Source: Sulfitobacter sp. (GTDB taxonomy: Bacteria; Pseudomonadota; Alphaproteobacteria; Rhodobacterales; Rhodobacteraceae). Taken from it: a stretch of DNA of 5,719 nt. This document shows, piece by piece, positions 1-5,719 of the stretch (the first letter of the stretch is position 1; every line of letters starts with the position of its first letter). Position numbers and translations under genes: made by a program. The notes under the pieces are model-generated. The model had not been told where the DNA came from, did not search any database, and was given only the letters and a program-made list of their open reading frames with translations. The DNA is taken from assembly GCA_024636405.1 (NCBI GenBank), contig JAGXHC010000074.1:1-5719 (forward strand), written 5' to 3'.

Positions 1-858
1 AAATTCCAACGTTTCACCGATGCGCACGCGGGAGTTCGTAACGTCAACTTGCGCCGTCACAGCCACGTCGCGACGATATCCCAGGAGCCCAAGCGCGCCT
101 TCGTGCCCTTGCTTGATCAAAGTGCGCAACGCGTGGCGTGTTATCCAACCCATCTCTTTGGGATCCTGAAGGCCCGTTGCCCGCCATGCCGAAAGCCGTG
201 AAAGGACCAAATCAGGCTGCGATTTCGCGATATCATTCAGGTGGTTGGCCACCGACCGCGTGACATAGCGTGTCGGATCGGCGTGCAGCATGTCCAGCAG
301 GGGTTGCGTTTGCGCGCTGTTCAGCGTCACGGCTTTGGCCCAGGGCAGACGGGGCCGCGTGCCCTCGCTGACCAACCGCCTCACGTGATAATTGTCATCG
401 CGCGCCCAGACCGCCAATCGCGCCAGGGTCTCATCCGGCCAGCGGTTCAGGAACGGCCGGATGTAGAATTCCATCGAAAACCGCCGGGTGGCGGCATGCA
501 GCAGGTCCAACGCGCGTTCGCGATGGTTTTCCAGCCCGTGCCGTACGGCCAATATGCCGGGCGGCGCGTGGATAAAATGGCCGAAATCGTCGTCCGTGCG
601 CTTGGGATCAAGCGGCGACGGCATGGCCGCCTCCAATTGATCCGCCAGCGCCGGAAAATCCTTTGGCAGATGCGCCTCAAGGCAATCGGCGATCCATTCC
701 AACCGCTCCAGCAATCCACGCTCTGCAAAACCTGAAAGCACCGCAGAACGAAACACATCTGCGTCAAAATGCGGCAGCGCGGTGGCATATTCGTCTGCCA
801 GCCGCGCCACCGTTTGCGCATTGAACAAATGGTCCTTAAGCGAAAACGCCTGGGCCAT
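1..858 (-). CDS. alkC: AlkC-type DNA alkylation repair protein (3-methyladenine DNA glycosylase family), 3' end cut off by the window
   Basis: The frame is open from ATG (858-856) to the window edge, giving 286 residues without a stop. Residues about 88-175 match the AlkC family (COG4335) as I know it: F-x-H-F-I near 92-96, RRFSMEFYIRPF at 125-136, then W151-A-R-D-D-N-Y-H-V-R-R and LVSEGTRPRLPWA at 162-174. Helical segments up to about residue 260 fit the HEAT-like repeats of the AlkC/AlkD superfamily. Family members excise N3-methylated purines from DNA without flipping the base and act in the cytoplasm. From about residue 262 the sequence turns beta-like (VAVTAQVDVTNSRVRIGETL), which fits the start of the Ig-like domain found in the AlkC-alpha branch; the rest lies outside. 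The start codon directly follows the SDR stop and has no good Shine-Dalgarno sequence, so translation is probably coupled to the SDR. The family call is fairly firm; activity on any particular lesion is inferred. Confidence 0.85.
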   Translation of the reverse strand, partial: MAQAFSLKDHLFNAQTVARLADEYATALPHFDADVFRSAVLSGFAERGLLERLEWIADCLEAHLPKDFPALADQLEAAMPSPLDPKRTDDDFGHFIHAPPGILAVRHGLENHRERALDLLHAATRRFSMEFYIRPFLNRWPDETLARLAVWARDDNYHVRRLVSEGTRPRLPWAKAVTLNSAQTQPLLDMLHADPTRYVTRSVANHLNDIAKSQPDLVLSRLSAWRATGLQDPKEMGWITRHALRTLIKQGHEGALGLLGYRRDVAVTAQVDVTNSRVRIGETLEF

Positions 859-1638
859 TTACATCGTGATGTTGGTGCCGCCACCATCCAGCAGCAGGTT
901 CTGGCCCACAATGAATCCCGCATGCTGCGAACACAAAAACGCACAGGCCGCGCCGAATTCCGACCGTGTGCCATAACGCCCCGCCGGGATGGAGGTTGCG
1001 CGTTTCGCGCGCGCCTCTTCCAGCGTAATACCTTGCTGCTTGACCACGCCACCGTCCAGCGCATCGGCCCTGTCGGTCGCGTGAATGCCGGGCAGCAGGT
1101 TATTGATGGTCACGCCTTTGCCCGCCACCTGCCGCGAGGTGCCCGCGACATAGCCGGTCAATCCGGTCCGCGCCGCGTTCGACAGACCAAGTGCCGCGAT
1201 GGGCGCGCGCACGGATTGCGATGTGATGTTCACCACCCGGCCCCACCCGCGGTCAATCATCCCCGGCACGAATGCCTTGATCAGCGCAATCGGCGCCAGC
1301 ATGTTCGCATCCAGCGCTGCGATGAAATCATCGCGGTCCCAATCGCTCCACAAACCGGGGGGCGGGCCGCCGGCATTGTTGACCAGAATATCCACGTCGC
1401 CCGCCGCCGCGATCACATCTGCCTGCCCTTGCGCGGTCGATACATCTGCCGCCACGGTCTGCACCTCGACGCCGTATTCCTGCCGGATACGTTCGGCGGA
1501 TGCCTCAAGGGCCTCCGCGCCGCGCGCATTCATCACCAGATGCACGCCTTCGGCGGCCAATGCCTCGGCACAGCCCAGCCCCAAACCCTTTGACGAGGCG
1601 CAGACAAGCGCCTTCTTTCCCTTGATTCCCATATCCAT
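859..1638 (-). CDS. SDR-family protein with degenerate active site (beta-ketoacyl-ACP reductase-like subgroup)
   Basis: This is a 259-residue Rossmann protein, the usual length for a classical short-chain dehydrogenase/reductase. The nucleotide-binding loop reads ASSKGLGLG at 14-22, with Ala14 replacing the first Gly of TGxxxGxG. D65 (AADVS), the NNAG motif at 87-90, N112 and S140 (NITS) are present. The normal YxxxK is replaced by L150-G-L-S-N154, so both the catalytic Tyr and Lys are absent. The sequence continues normally with GVTINNLLPG (175-184) and a C-terminal DGGG. This pattern matches the described 'BKR-like' SDR subgroup, which lacks a perfect cofactor motif and tetrad. Substrate and activity are unknown; a 3-oxoacyl-ACP reductase label would overstate the case. 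The ATG at 1638 is chosen because AAGGAG lies 8 nt upstream; an upstream in-frame ATG at 1767 has no ribosome site and would add 43 non-family residues. It is the first gene of a unit with alkC. Confidence 0.9.
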   Translation of the reverse strand: MDMGIKGKKALVCASSKGLGLGCAEALAAEGVHLVMNARGAEALEASAERIRQEYGVEVQTVAADVSTAQGQADVIAAAGDVDILVNNAGGPPPGLWSDWDRDDFIAALDANMLAPIALIKAFVPGMIDRGWGRVVNITSQSVRAPIAALGLSNAARTGLTGYVAGTSRQVAGKGVTINNLLPGIHATDRADALDGGVVKQQGITLEEARAKRATSIPAGRYGTRSEFGAACAFLCSQHAGFIVGQNLLLDGGGTNITM

Positions 1639-1646
1639 CGCGTCGT

Positions 1647-1652
1647 CTCCTT
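1647..1652 (-). promoter_or_regulatory. Ribosome binding site of the SDR gene
   Basis: On the minus strand this reads AAGGAG, 8 nt before the ATG at 1638. It decides the start over the upstream in-frame ATG at 1767. Confidence 0.8.
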
Positions 1653-1706
1653 TTGCAATTTGCCCCAGTCCTACCACGCCATGCGCCCGATGCCAGCAAA
1701 ACACCC

Positions 1707-1717
1707 GGTCATTGACC
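1707..1717. promoter_or_regulatory. Dyad GGTCA-T-TGACC in the divergent SDR / Hint-protein intergenic region
   Basis: A perfect 5-bp inverted repeat around one central base. It overlaps a TTGACC hexamer (1712-1717) that could be the -35 box of the Hint-protein gene, a typical place for an operator. A second small dyad, GTAGG-N7-CCTAC, follows at 1721-1737, and the CCTAC core recurs at 1670-1674. No regulator can be named; short dyads like these also arise by chance. Confidence 0.3.
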
Positions 1718-1740
1718 AAAGTAGGCCACAATCCTACCTT
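1712..1740 (+). promoter_or_regulatory. Possible sigma-70-type promoter for the Hint-domain protein
   Basis: TTGACC (1712-1717, five of six consensus bases) is followed after 17 bases by TACCTT (1735-1740, three of six consensus bases). The start codon at 1779 would then have a leader of roughly 30 nt. The weak -10 keeps confidence low. No convincing promoter was seen for the SDR gene on the other strand. Confidence 0.35.
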
Positions 1741-1778
1741 AGACCTGCGCTGGTACCCCGACCTCAAGAGTAGTGATC

Positions 1779-2792
1779 ATGACCCGTTCCCGCCCCGCCC
1801 CCGCCCAAAGCATTCCGGTCTATAATGCCGAGGCGATGACGGTGATATATGGCGCGAACATGGGCGATGCGATCAGCGATGCTTCCGATCTTATCCTCGA
1901 TGACATCTACACCATTGCCAAGACCGCCCAGGCGGAGCGCCTGTCGATTCAGACACTTGACGGCGGTCGTTTCCGGGTCGCCGATGACAGCCGGATCGGC
2001 ACGCCCGGTGCCGCATTGCATCTCGATTGCGTGATTACCTTTATGCCCCGCGACGGCCAGACCATTGATGCGCTGCTGCTGGTTGAGGTCGATGACAGCG
2101 GGCTTGTATCCGAGGTTTTCATTCTGCCCTTCGCGCCTTTGACACCACATACCGAATATAGGCTGGTCGGGATTGACACAAAATCCGCGCGTCAGAAATT
2201 CGGCCAGGTTGCCTGCGTCTCATTTACCCGCGGCACGCAGATCGCGCTGGCCTCCGGTGAGCAACGCGTGATCGAAGCATTGCGCGTGGGTGACCGCATC
2301 CTGACCCGCGATGACGGGGTGCAGGCGGTCCGCTGGATCGGCCAAAGCACGGTGCGCGCCGTCGGCGACTTCGCCCCGATCTGCATCCGTGCAGGCACCC
2401 TGTCCAATGAAAATGACCTGATCGTCAGCCCCGATCACCGCCTGTTTATCTATCAGCGCACAGATGAATTGGGCGCAGGCCGGTCTGAACTGCTGGTCAA
2501 GGCCCGACACCTGGTCAACGGCGACAGTGTAAGGGTGCAAGACGGCGGATTTGTCGACTATTTCCAGCTGCTCTTTGACAGCCACCAGATCATCTATGCC
2601 GAAGGGATTGCAGCGGAATCCATGCTGATCGACACGCGCACAAAATCAATCCTGCCCGATGATCTCTCCGCCGCGATGGGTGATGTGATCCCCGGCCATT
2701 CCGATCTGCCCCATGCCGGCCTTGACGTGAACGAGGCACTGCTCAAACGCCCCGACGCCGCCGCCGCCCTGCGCAAGGCAAGCACGCGTTAA
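1779..2792 (+). CDS. Hint-domain (intein/Hedgehog-like) protein, Hint_2 type
   Basis: A 337-residue protein in two parts. Residues 1 to about 142 are an acidic N-terminal region that I associate only with this family (VYNAEAMTV, LILDDIY at 39-44, RIGTPGAALHLD at 72-83), with no signal peptide or membrane segment. From C146 a Hint fold follows: C146-V-S-F-T-R-G-T, the G-E-Q-R-V-I-E-A-L-R-V-GD turn at 160-172, VRWIG at 184-188, and S217-P-D-H220, which corresponds to the TxxH motif of Hedgehog and inteins. H270 then precedes YAEGIAAES (273-281). In characterised Hint domains the first Cys performs an N-S acyl shift and cleaves or splices the chain before it; whether this protein does so is not shown. 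A tail of about 50 residues ends in KASTR. The ATG at 1779 is preferred to the GTG at 1773 because the weak AAGAG (1766-1770) is 8 nt from it. It is transcribed divergently from the SDR and convergently with the SnoaL-like gene. Confidence 0.88.
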   Translation: MTRSRPAPAQSIPVYNAEAMTVIYGANMGDAISDASDLILDDIYTIAKTAQAERLSIQTLDGGRFRVADDSRIGTPGAALHLDCVITFMPRDGQTIDALLLVEVDDSGLVSEVFILPFAPLTPHTEYRLVGIDTKSARQKFGQVACVSFTRGTQIALASGEQRVIEALRVGDRILTRDDGVQAVRWIGQSTVRAVGDFAPICIRAGTLSNENDLIVSPDHRLFIYQRTDELGAGRSELLVKARHLVNGDSVRVQDGGFVDYFQLLFDSHQIIYAEGIAAESMLIDTRTKSILPDDLSAAMGDVIPGHSDLPHAGLDVNEALLKRPDAAAALRKASTR

Positions 2793-2848
2793 ACTGCACC
2801 TCACACCCTGCGGGCCCGTCTCATCTTCTGGCCAAAATATCCCGGGGT

Positions 2849-2865
2849 CTGGGGCAGCGCCCCAG
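2849..2865. terminator. Hairpin, CTGGGGC-agc-GCCCCAG
   Basis: A 7-bp perfect stem with a 3-base loop, about 57 bp after the Hint-protein stop. No T-run follows on either strand, so it is not a canonical intrinsic terminator. Its position between convergent genes makes a termination or mRNA-end-protecting role plausible. Confidence 0.45.
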
Positions 2866-2869
2866 CCGG

Positions 2870-2891
2870 TCGGACCGCGCCAGCGGTCCGA
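2870..2891. terminator. Second hairpin, TCGGACCGC-gcca-GCGGTCCGA
   Basis: A 9-bp perfect stem with a 4-base loop. An alternative pairing of GGTCGGA (2868-2874) with TCCGACC (2892-2898) is also possible. It lies 18 bp beyond the 3' end of the minus-strand SnoaL-like gene and may serve both converging transcripts. There is no T-run. Confidence 0.45.
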
Positions 2892-2909
2892 TCCGACCAA
2901 TCGCAAAGC

Positions 2910-3275
2910 TCAGCTATAAAAGAATTCTTCTCGCACGATCTTACCGTTCTTGGCGTGATAAACACCGACTTCCTTCATATCGAAAGCCTTGCCGCTTTCT
3001 TTCTCGCGCCCCTGCATCGCAAAGATCACCGCGAAACGGTCGTCGCCGTGCAGCATCGGGTCGCTGACCTCGCCGCCCGTGACCTCCATCGCGTTGTCCC
3101 ACCACTCATGTTTGCCGCGAATGCCCTCCAGACCCTTGGTCTCTCGCCCCTGACCGCTCATATCAGCGGCCTCCACCGACACCGCATCCTGTGCATAAAG
3201 CTTGTCCAGGTTTTCGATTGTGCGACCATCGCGGCACCCCGCGACCAGTTCCTGCGCCAACTCTTTCAGGTCCAT
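2910..3275 (-). CDS. Small SnoaL-like / NTF2-superfamily protein
   Basis: A 121-residue protein with the layout of a single NTF2-like (SnoaL-type) domain: an N-terminal helix (MDLKELAQELVAG), a second helix (NLDKLYAQDAV at 22-32), GLEGIRGKHEWWDNAM (48-63), then strands with DRFAVIFAM (79-87) and a C-terminal GKIVREEFFY (111-120). Members form a cone-shaped cavity that binds small ligands or catalyses isomerase/cyclase-type reactions, but most single-domain bacterial members have no known function, and no substrate can be named here. There is no signal peptide. The start at 3275 is chosen because AAGGGAG lies 8 nt upstream. The in-frame ATG at 3299 precedes that ribosome site and would add only eight residues. 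The frame stays open upstream to 4775 across prfC, but this is an antisense artefact. It is a lone gene, divergent from prfC. Confidence 0.85.
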   Translation of the reverse strand: MDLKELAQELVAGCRDGRTIENLDKLYAQDAVSVEAADMSGQGRETKGLEGIRGKHEWWDNAMEVTGGEVSDPMLHGDDRFAVIFAMQGREKESGKAFDMKEVGVYHAKNGKIVREEFFYS

Positions 3276-3283
3276 CTCGATCA

Positions 3284-3290
3284 CTCCCTT
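3284..3290 (-). promoter_or_regulatory. Ribosome binding site of the SnoaL-like gene
   Basis: The minus strand reads AAGGGAG, 8 nt before the ATG at 3275. This favours that start over the ATG at 3299, which would have no site. Confidence 0.7.
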
Positions 3291-3390
3291 TTTGTTCATG
3301 GTATGTTCACTGTAGCCCATCAAGGTGAGTCGCAAAAGACATACTTGACGCAAGCCGCGGCATGGCCACCCCACCTGCCCGCAGCTTTGC

Positions 3391-3419
3391 TTGCGCAGGT
3401 CCAGACCCGCAGATATACG
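3391..3419 (+). promoter_or_regulatory. Possible prfC promoter immediately upstream of the start codon
   Basis: TTGCGC (3391-3396), a 17-base spacer and TATACG (3414-3419) form a moderate sigma-70-like pair. Transcription would begin at or very near the A of the ATG at 3426, giving a leaderless or nearly leaderless mRNA. This agrees with the lack of a good Shine-Dalgarno sequence before prfC. The boxes are imperfect matches, so the call is tentative. Confidence 0.35.
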
Positions 3420-3425
3420 CGCGTC

Positions 3426-5033
3426 ATGTTGGACACACTCAAGAACCGCCCCGATCTGCCCGCCGAAATCGCGCGGCGGCGCACCTTTGCGATCATCAGC
3501 CACCCTGATGCGGGCAAGACCACGCTGACGGAGAAATTCCTGCTGTTTGGCGGGGCAATCCAGATGGCAGGCCAGGTCCGCGCCAAGGGCGAAGCCAGAC
3601 GTACGCGGTCCGACTTTATGGCAATGGAAAAGGACCGCGGCATTTCCGTCTCGGCCTCGGCCATGTCGTTTGATTTCAAACACTACCGCTTCAATCTTGT
3701 GGACACGCCCGGCCACTCCGACTTTTCCGAAGACACGTACCGGACCCTCACAGCGGTGGATGCCGCCGTGATGGTCATTGACGGCGCCAAAGGCGTCGAA
3801 AGCCAAACCCAGAAGTTGTTCGAGGTCTGCCGCATGCGCGACCTGCCGATCCTGACCTTCTGTAACAAGATGGACCGCGAAAGCCGCGACGTATTCGAGA
3901 TCATCGACGAAATTCAGGAAAACCTCGCCATCGACGTGACCCCGGCAAGCTGGCCGATTGGCGTGGGCCGCGATTTCATCGGCTGCTACGACATTCTGCG
4001 CGACCGCTTGGAACTGATGGACCGCGCTGACCGCAACAAAGTCGCCAAAAGCATCAACATCGAAGGATTGGACGATCCGAAACTGGCACAGCACGTCCCC
4101 GCCGCCCTGTTGGAAAAGCTGCGCGAAGACCTTGAAATGGCACGCGCACTGCTGCCTCCGCTGGACGTCAAGGCCATGCACGAAGGCACCCTGACGCCGA
4201 TCTGGTTCGGCTCTGCGATCAATTCCTTCGGGGTCAAGGAGTTGATGGAAGGGATCGCCACCTACGGTCCCGAACCACAGATCCAATCGGCAGAGCCGCG
4301 CGCGATTGCGCCCGAGGAAACAAACGTTTCCGGCTTTGTCTTCAAGGTTCAGGCAAACATGGACCCCAAACACCGCGACCGGGTTGCCTTTGTCCGGCTG
4401 GCCTCCGGTCACTTTCACCGCGGCATGAAAATGACCCATGTGCGTACCAAAAAGCAGATGACCATTTCCAATCCGGTGATGTTTCTGGCATCCGACCGCG
4501 AACTGGCCGAAGAAGCCTGGGCCGGTGACATCATCGGCATCCCGAACCACGGACAGTTGCGCATCGGCGACACCCTGACCGAAGGCGAAACGCTCCGCGT
4601 GACCGGCATCCCCTCTTTCGCACCGGAACTGCTGCAAGGGGTGCGCGCAGGCGATCCGCTCAAATCCAAACACCTTGAAAAGGCGCTGATGCAGTTTGCC
4701 GAAGAGGGCGCCGCCAAGGTTTTCAAGCCCTCCATCGGGTCGGGTTTTGTGGTCGGCGTCGTTGGCCAGTTGCAATTTGAAGTGCTCGCAAGCCGGATCG
4801 AGCTGGAGTACGGCCTGCCGGTGCGGTTCGAGCAGTCACAGTTCACCTCGGCCCGCTGGGTGAACGGATCACGACAAGCAGTTGATAAATTTACCGAAAG
4901 CAACAAGCAACACATTGCTTTTGACCATGACGGTGACATTGTCTATCTGACGCGGCTGCAATGGGACATTGACCGCGTAGAACGCGATTATCCGGACGTG
5001 CGGTTGACCGCGACAAAGGAAATGATGGTCTGA
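3426..5033 (+). CDS. prfC: Peptide chain release factor 3 (RF3)
   Basis: A translational GTPase of 535 residues, close to the 529 of Escherichia coli RF3. After codon release it removes RF1/RF2 from the ribosome using GTP, in the cytoplasm. The G domain has SHPDAGKT at 25-32 (G1), EKDRGIS at 68-74 (switch region, G2 area), DTPGH at 93-97 (G3) and NKMD at 147-150 (G4). The segment FSEDTYRTLTAVDAAVMVIDGAKGVE around 100-125 is very close to enteric RF3, which separates it from EF-G and TypA. Domain II covers about 298-385. The RF3-specific C-terminal domain follows, including AGDPLKSKHLEKALMQFAEEG near 406-426 and GQLQFEVLASRIELEYG near 445-461. No frameshift or missing motif is seen. The ATG at 3426 fits family N-termini; the frame is open upstream to 2955 but the extra sequence is antisense to the SnoaL-like gene. 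It has no clear Shine-Dalgarno and is followed at 8 bp by a probable operon partner. Confidence 0.97.
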   Translation: MLDTLKNRPDLPAEIARRRTFAIISHPDAGKTTLTEKFLLFGGAIQMAGQVRAKGEARRTRSDFMAMEKDRGISVSASAMSFDFKHYRFNLVDTPGHSDFSEDTYRTLTAVDAAVMVIDGAKGVESQTQKLFEVCRMRDLPILTFCNKMDRESRDVFEIIDEIQENLAIDVTPASWPIGVGRDFIGCYDILRDRLELMDRADRNKVAKSINIEGLDDPKLAQHVPAALLEKLREDLEMARALLPPLDVKAMHEGTLTPIWFGSAINSFGVKELMEGIATYGPEPQIQSAEPRAIAPEETNVSGFVFKVQANMDPKHRDRVAFVRLASGHFHRGMKMTHVRTKKQMTISNPVMFLASDRELAEEAWAGDIIGIPNHGQLRIGDTLTEGETLRVTGIPSFAPELLQGVRAGDPLKSKHLEKALMQFAEEGAAKVFKPSIGSGFVVGVVGQLQFEVLASRIELEYGLPVRFEQSQFTSARWVNGSRQAVDKFTESNKQHIAFDHDGDIVYLTRLQWDIDRVERDYPDVRLTATKEMMV

Positions 5034-5041
5034 GGACATCC

Positions 5042-5719
5042 ATGACCGATGGCGAAAATCTGTACGAAGGCGGCTTTTCGGCCCTGATGCGCCGTCTGCA
5101 AAAGCGGCAACGTCCGCTCGAAGGGCTTGCAGATTTATTGCCGCCCGCAGATCTTGACCTCGCCCCCCTGTTTGATCGCACCGTCCCTGCCCCTGCCGCG
5201 TTATCCGAGCCTCGGGAGAAGCAAAGCGCCTACCGCAAGTGGCGCGATCTGCAAACCGAACTGGAGGGTCAGCCGGAGATCCTGCACCTGCATGCAATGC
5301 TCATAGCCGTGTCGCGCCGCGAAGATCCGCCGCCGGTGGCTGTCACGCTGTTTCACCGCATCTGGGCCGAACATGGCAATGCCCTGATCAAACACCTGCC
5401 GGTGCGCTGGATGATTTCTGCCGCGACCAGCTTTGCCGACATCGGGCAGACCGCGGATCAGCGCGCCTGCGGCATGGCGCTGTCGGTTCTGTTTGACATG
5501 ATCAAACTGCACGACAGTGAACGGCGCAACTCTGGCCAACCGGGCCGCGCCCCTTTTCGTGCAGGCAAGGGGCGCAAGCAACTTCCGCTGGCCTTCGGGA
5601 TGCAACCTTATGCCTTCAAGGGCGGCGATCTGGACAAGGTGATGTTGGCGCGTATCTGGCAGTTATGTGAACGTGACACCACGATCCGCCCGCTTGGGTT
5701 TGCCATGATGCGTATGGTC
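5042..5719 (+). CDS. Protein of unknown function, probably co-transcribed with prfC; 3' end cut off by the window
   Basis: The frame is open from the ATG at 5042 to the right edge, giving 226 residues without a stop. It begins 8 bp after the prfC stop, with GAGGA (5032-5036) overlapping that stop as a ribosome site 5 nt before the ATG, so co-translation with prfC is likely. I do not recognise a domain. What can be seen is a basic start (LMRRLQKRQRP at 15-25), a proline/alanine-rich linker near 33-56, then a mostly helical, soluble-looking part with YRKWRDLQTELEG (64-76), LFHRIWAEHGNALIKHLPVRWM (103-124) and a basic glycine-rich loop (GQPGRAPFRAGKGRKQ, 165-180). There is no signal peptide or membrane segment. 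Codon use looks like that of its neighbours, and the G/C-rich third positions support real coding. Confidence 0.75.
   Translation, partial: MTDGENLYEGGFSALMRRLQKRQRPLEGLADLLPPADLDLAPLFDRTVPAPAALSEPREKQSAYRKWRDLQTELEGQPEILHLHAMLIAVSRREDPPPVAVTLFHRIWAEHGNALIKHLPVRWMISAATSFADIGQTADQRACGMALSVLFDMIKLHDSERRNSGQPGRAPFRAGKGRKQLPLAFGMQPYAFKGGDLDKVMLARIWQLCERDTTIRPLGFAMMRMV

Larger units (their letters stand above)
2820..2898. repeat. GC-rich palindromic intergenic element between convergent genes
   Basis: The sequence starts with CATCTTCTGGCCAAAATA, continues through CCCGGGG and ends in two hairpins. It resembles a dispersed element I have come to associate with 3' ends of roseobacter genes, but its copy number in this genome cannot be judged from one window. 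It fills most of the 117-bp gap between the Hint-protein stop (2792) and the SnoaL-like stop (2910). Confidence 0.5.

Noticed and set aside
241..735. Plus-strand frame of 164 residues opposite alkC
   Set aside because: The minus strand carries AlkC-family motifs throughout this stretch; the plus frame has none.
447..1064. Minus-strand frame of 205 residues across the SDR/alkC junction
   Set aside because: It is out of frame with both recognised proteins, Trp- and Arg-rich, and has no family resemblance.
769..1593. Plus-strand open frame of 274 residues opposite the SDR
   Set aside because: It is antisense to a clear SDR and rich in Arg, Gln and His in the way of shadow frames; no domain or ribosome site supports it.
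1639..1767. N-terminal extension of the SDR from an upstream ATG
   Set aside because: The extra 43 residues do not look like an SDR start, the ATG at 1767 has no ribosome site, and AAGGAG sits 8 nt before the ATG at 1638.
1779..2792. Self-splicing intein inserted in a host gene
   Set aside because: There is no host protein sequence after the Hint domain and no homing endonuclease, and the N-terminal part is not a recognisable split enzyme, so it is a Hint-domain protein rather than an intein insertion.
3345..3350. TTGACG as a -35 box for prfC
   Set aside because: No acceptable -10 hexamer lies 16-18 bases downstream; the region there is GC-rich.
2955..3425. N-terminal extension of RF3 in the same frame
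   Set aside because: RF3 proteins begin shortly before the ARRRTFAIISHPDAGKT block; the upstream frame is antisense to the SnoaL-like gene and has no homology to RF3.
3276..4775. Very long minus-strand open frame antisense to prfC, in frame with the SnoaL-like gene
   Set aside because: The plus strand here encodes an unmistakable RF3, and the antisense translation shows no recognisable domain. Only the last 121 residues, after a good ribosome site at 3284-3290, form a family-like protein. Long antisense frames are expected in GC-rich genes with biased third positions.

Overview
The window is ordinary, gene-dense alphaproteobacterial chromosome, most likely from the Rhodobacterales (Roseobacter group). 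That placement is an inference. It rests on the high GC with strong third-position bias, the Hint_2-type protein in the middle (a family I know mainly from this group), and a GGCCAAAATATCCCGGGG-type palindromic intergenic element that I associate with roseobacters. No tRNA, rRNA, CRISPR array, insertion sequence or phage gene was seen.

Layout. Positions 1-1638 (minus strand) hold a two-gene unit. An SDR-family protein (859-1638) is followed, with stop and start codons abutting (TAA-ATG), by an AlkC-type DNA alkylation repair glycosylase (858 to beyond position 1; its 3' end lies outside the window). The SDR has lost the YxxxK catalytic residues. Positions 1639-1778 are a divergent intergenic region with small dyads and a possible promoter. 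Positions 1779-2792 (plus) encode a 337-residue protein with a C-terminal intein-like Hint domain. Positions 2793-2909 separate two convergent genes and contain two GC-rich hairpins, probably a bidirectional terminator or a dispersed repeat. Positions 2910-3275 (minus) encode a small SnoaL/NTF2-like protein. A 150-bp divergent region (3276-3425) leads to prfC (3426-5033, plus), a full-length peptide chain release factor 3. Eight bases after prfC a conserved-looking gene of unknown function starts (5042) and runs off the right edge.

The genes do not obviously form one pathway. prfC serves translation termination and ribosome recycling, alkC serves base-excision repair, and the SDR and SnoaL-like proteins have no assignable substrates. 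The points most worth a second look are the Hint-domain protein, the degenerate SDR coupled to alkC, the possibly leaderless prfC transcript, and the hairpin element between the convergent genes. I see no convincing evidence of a new multi-gene system here.
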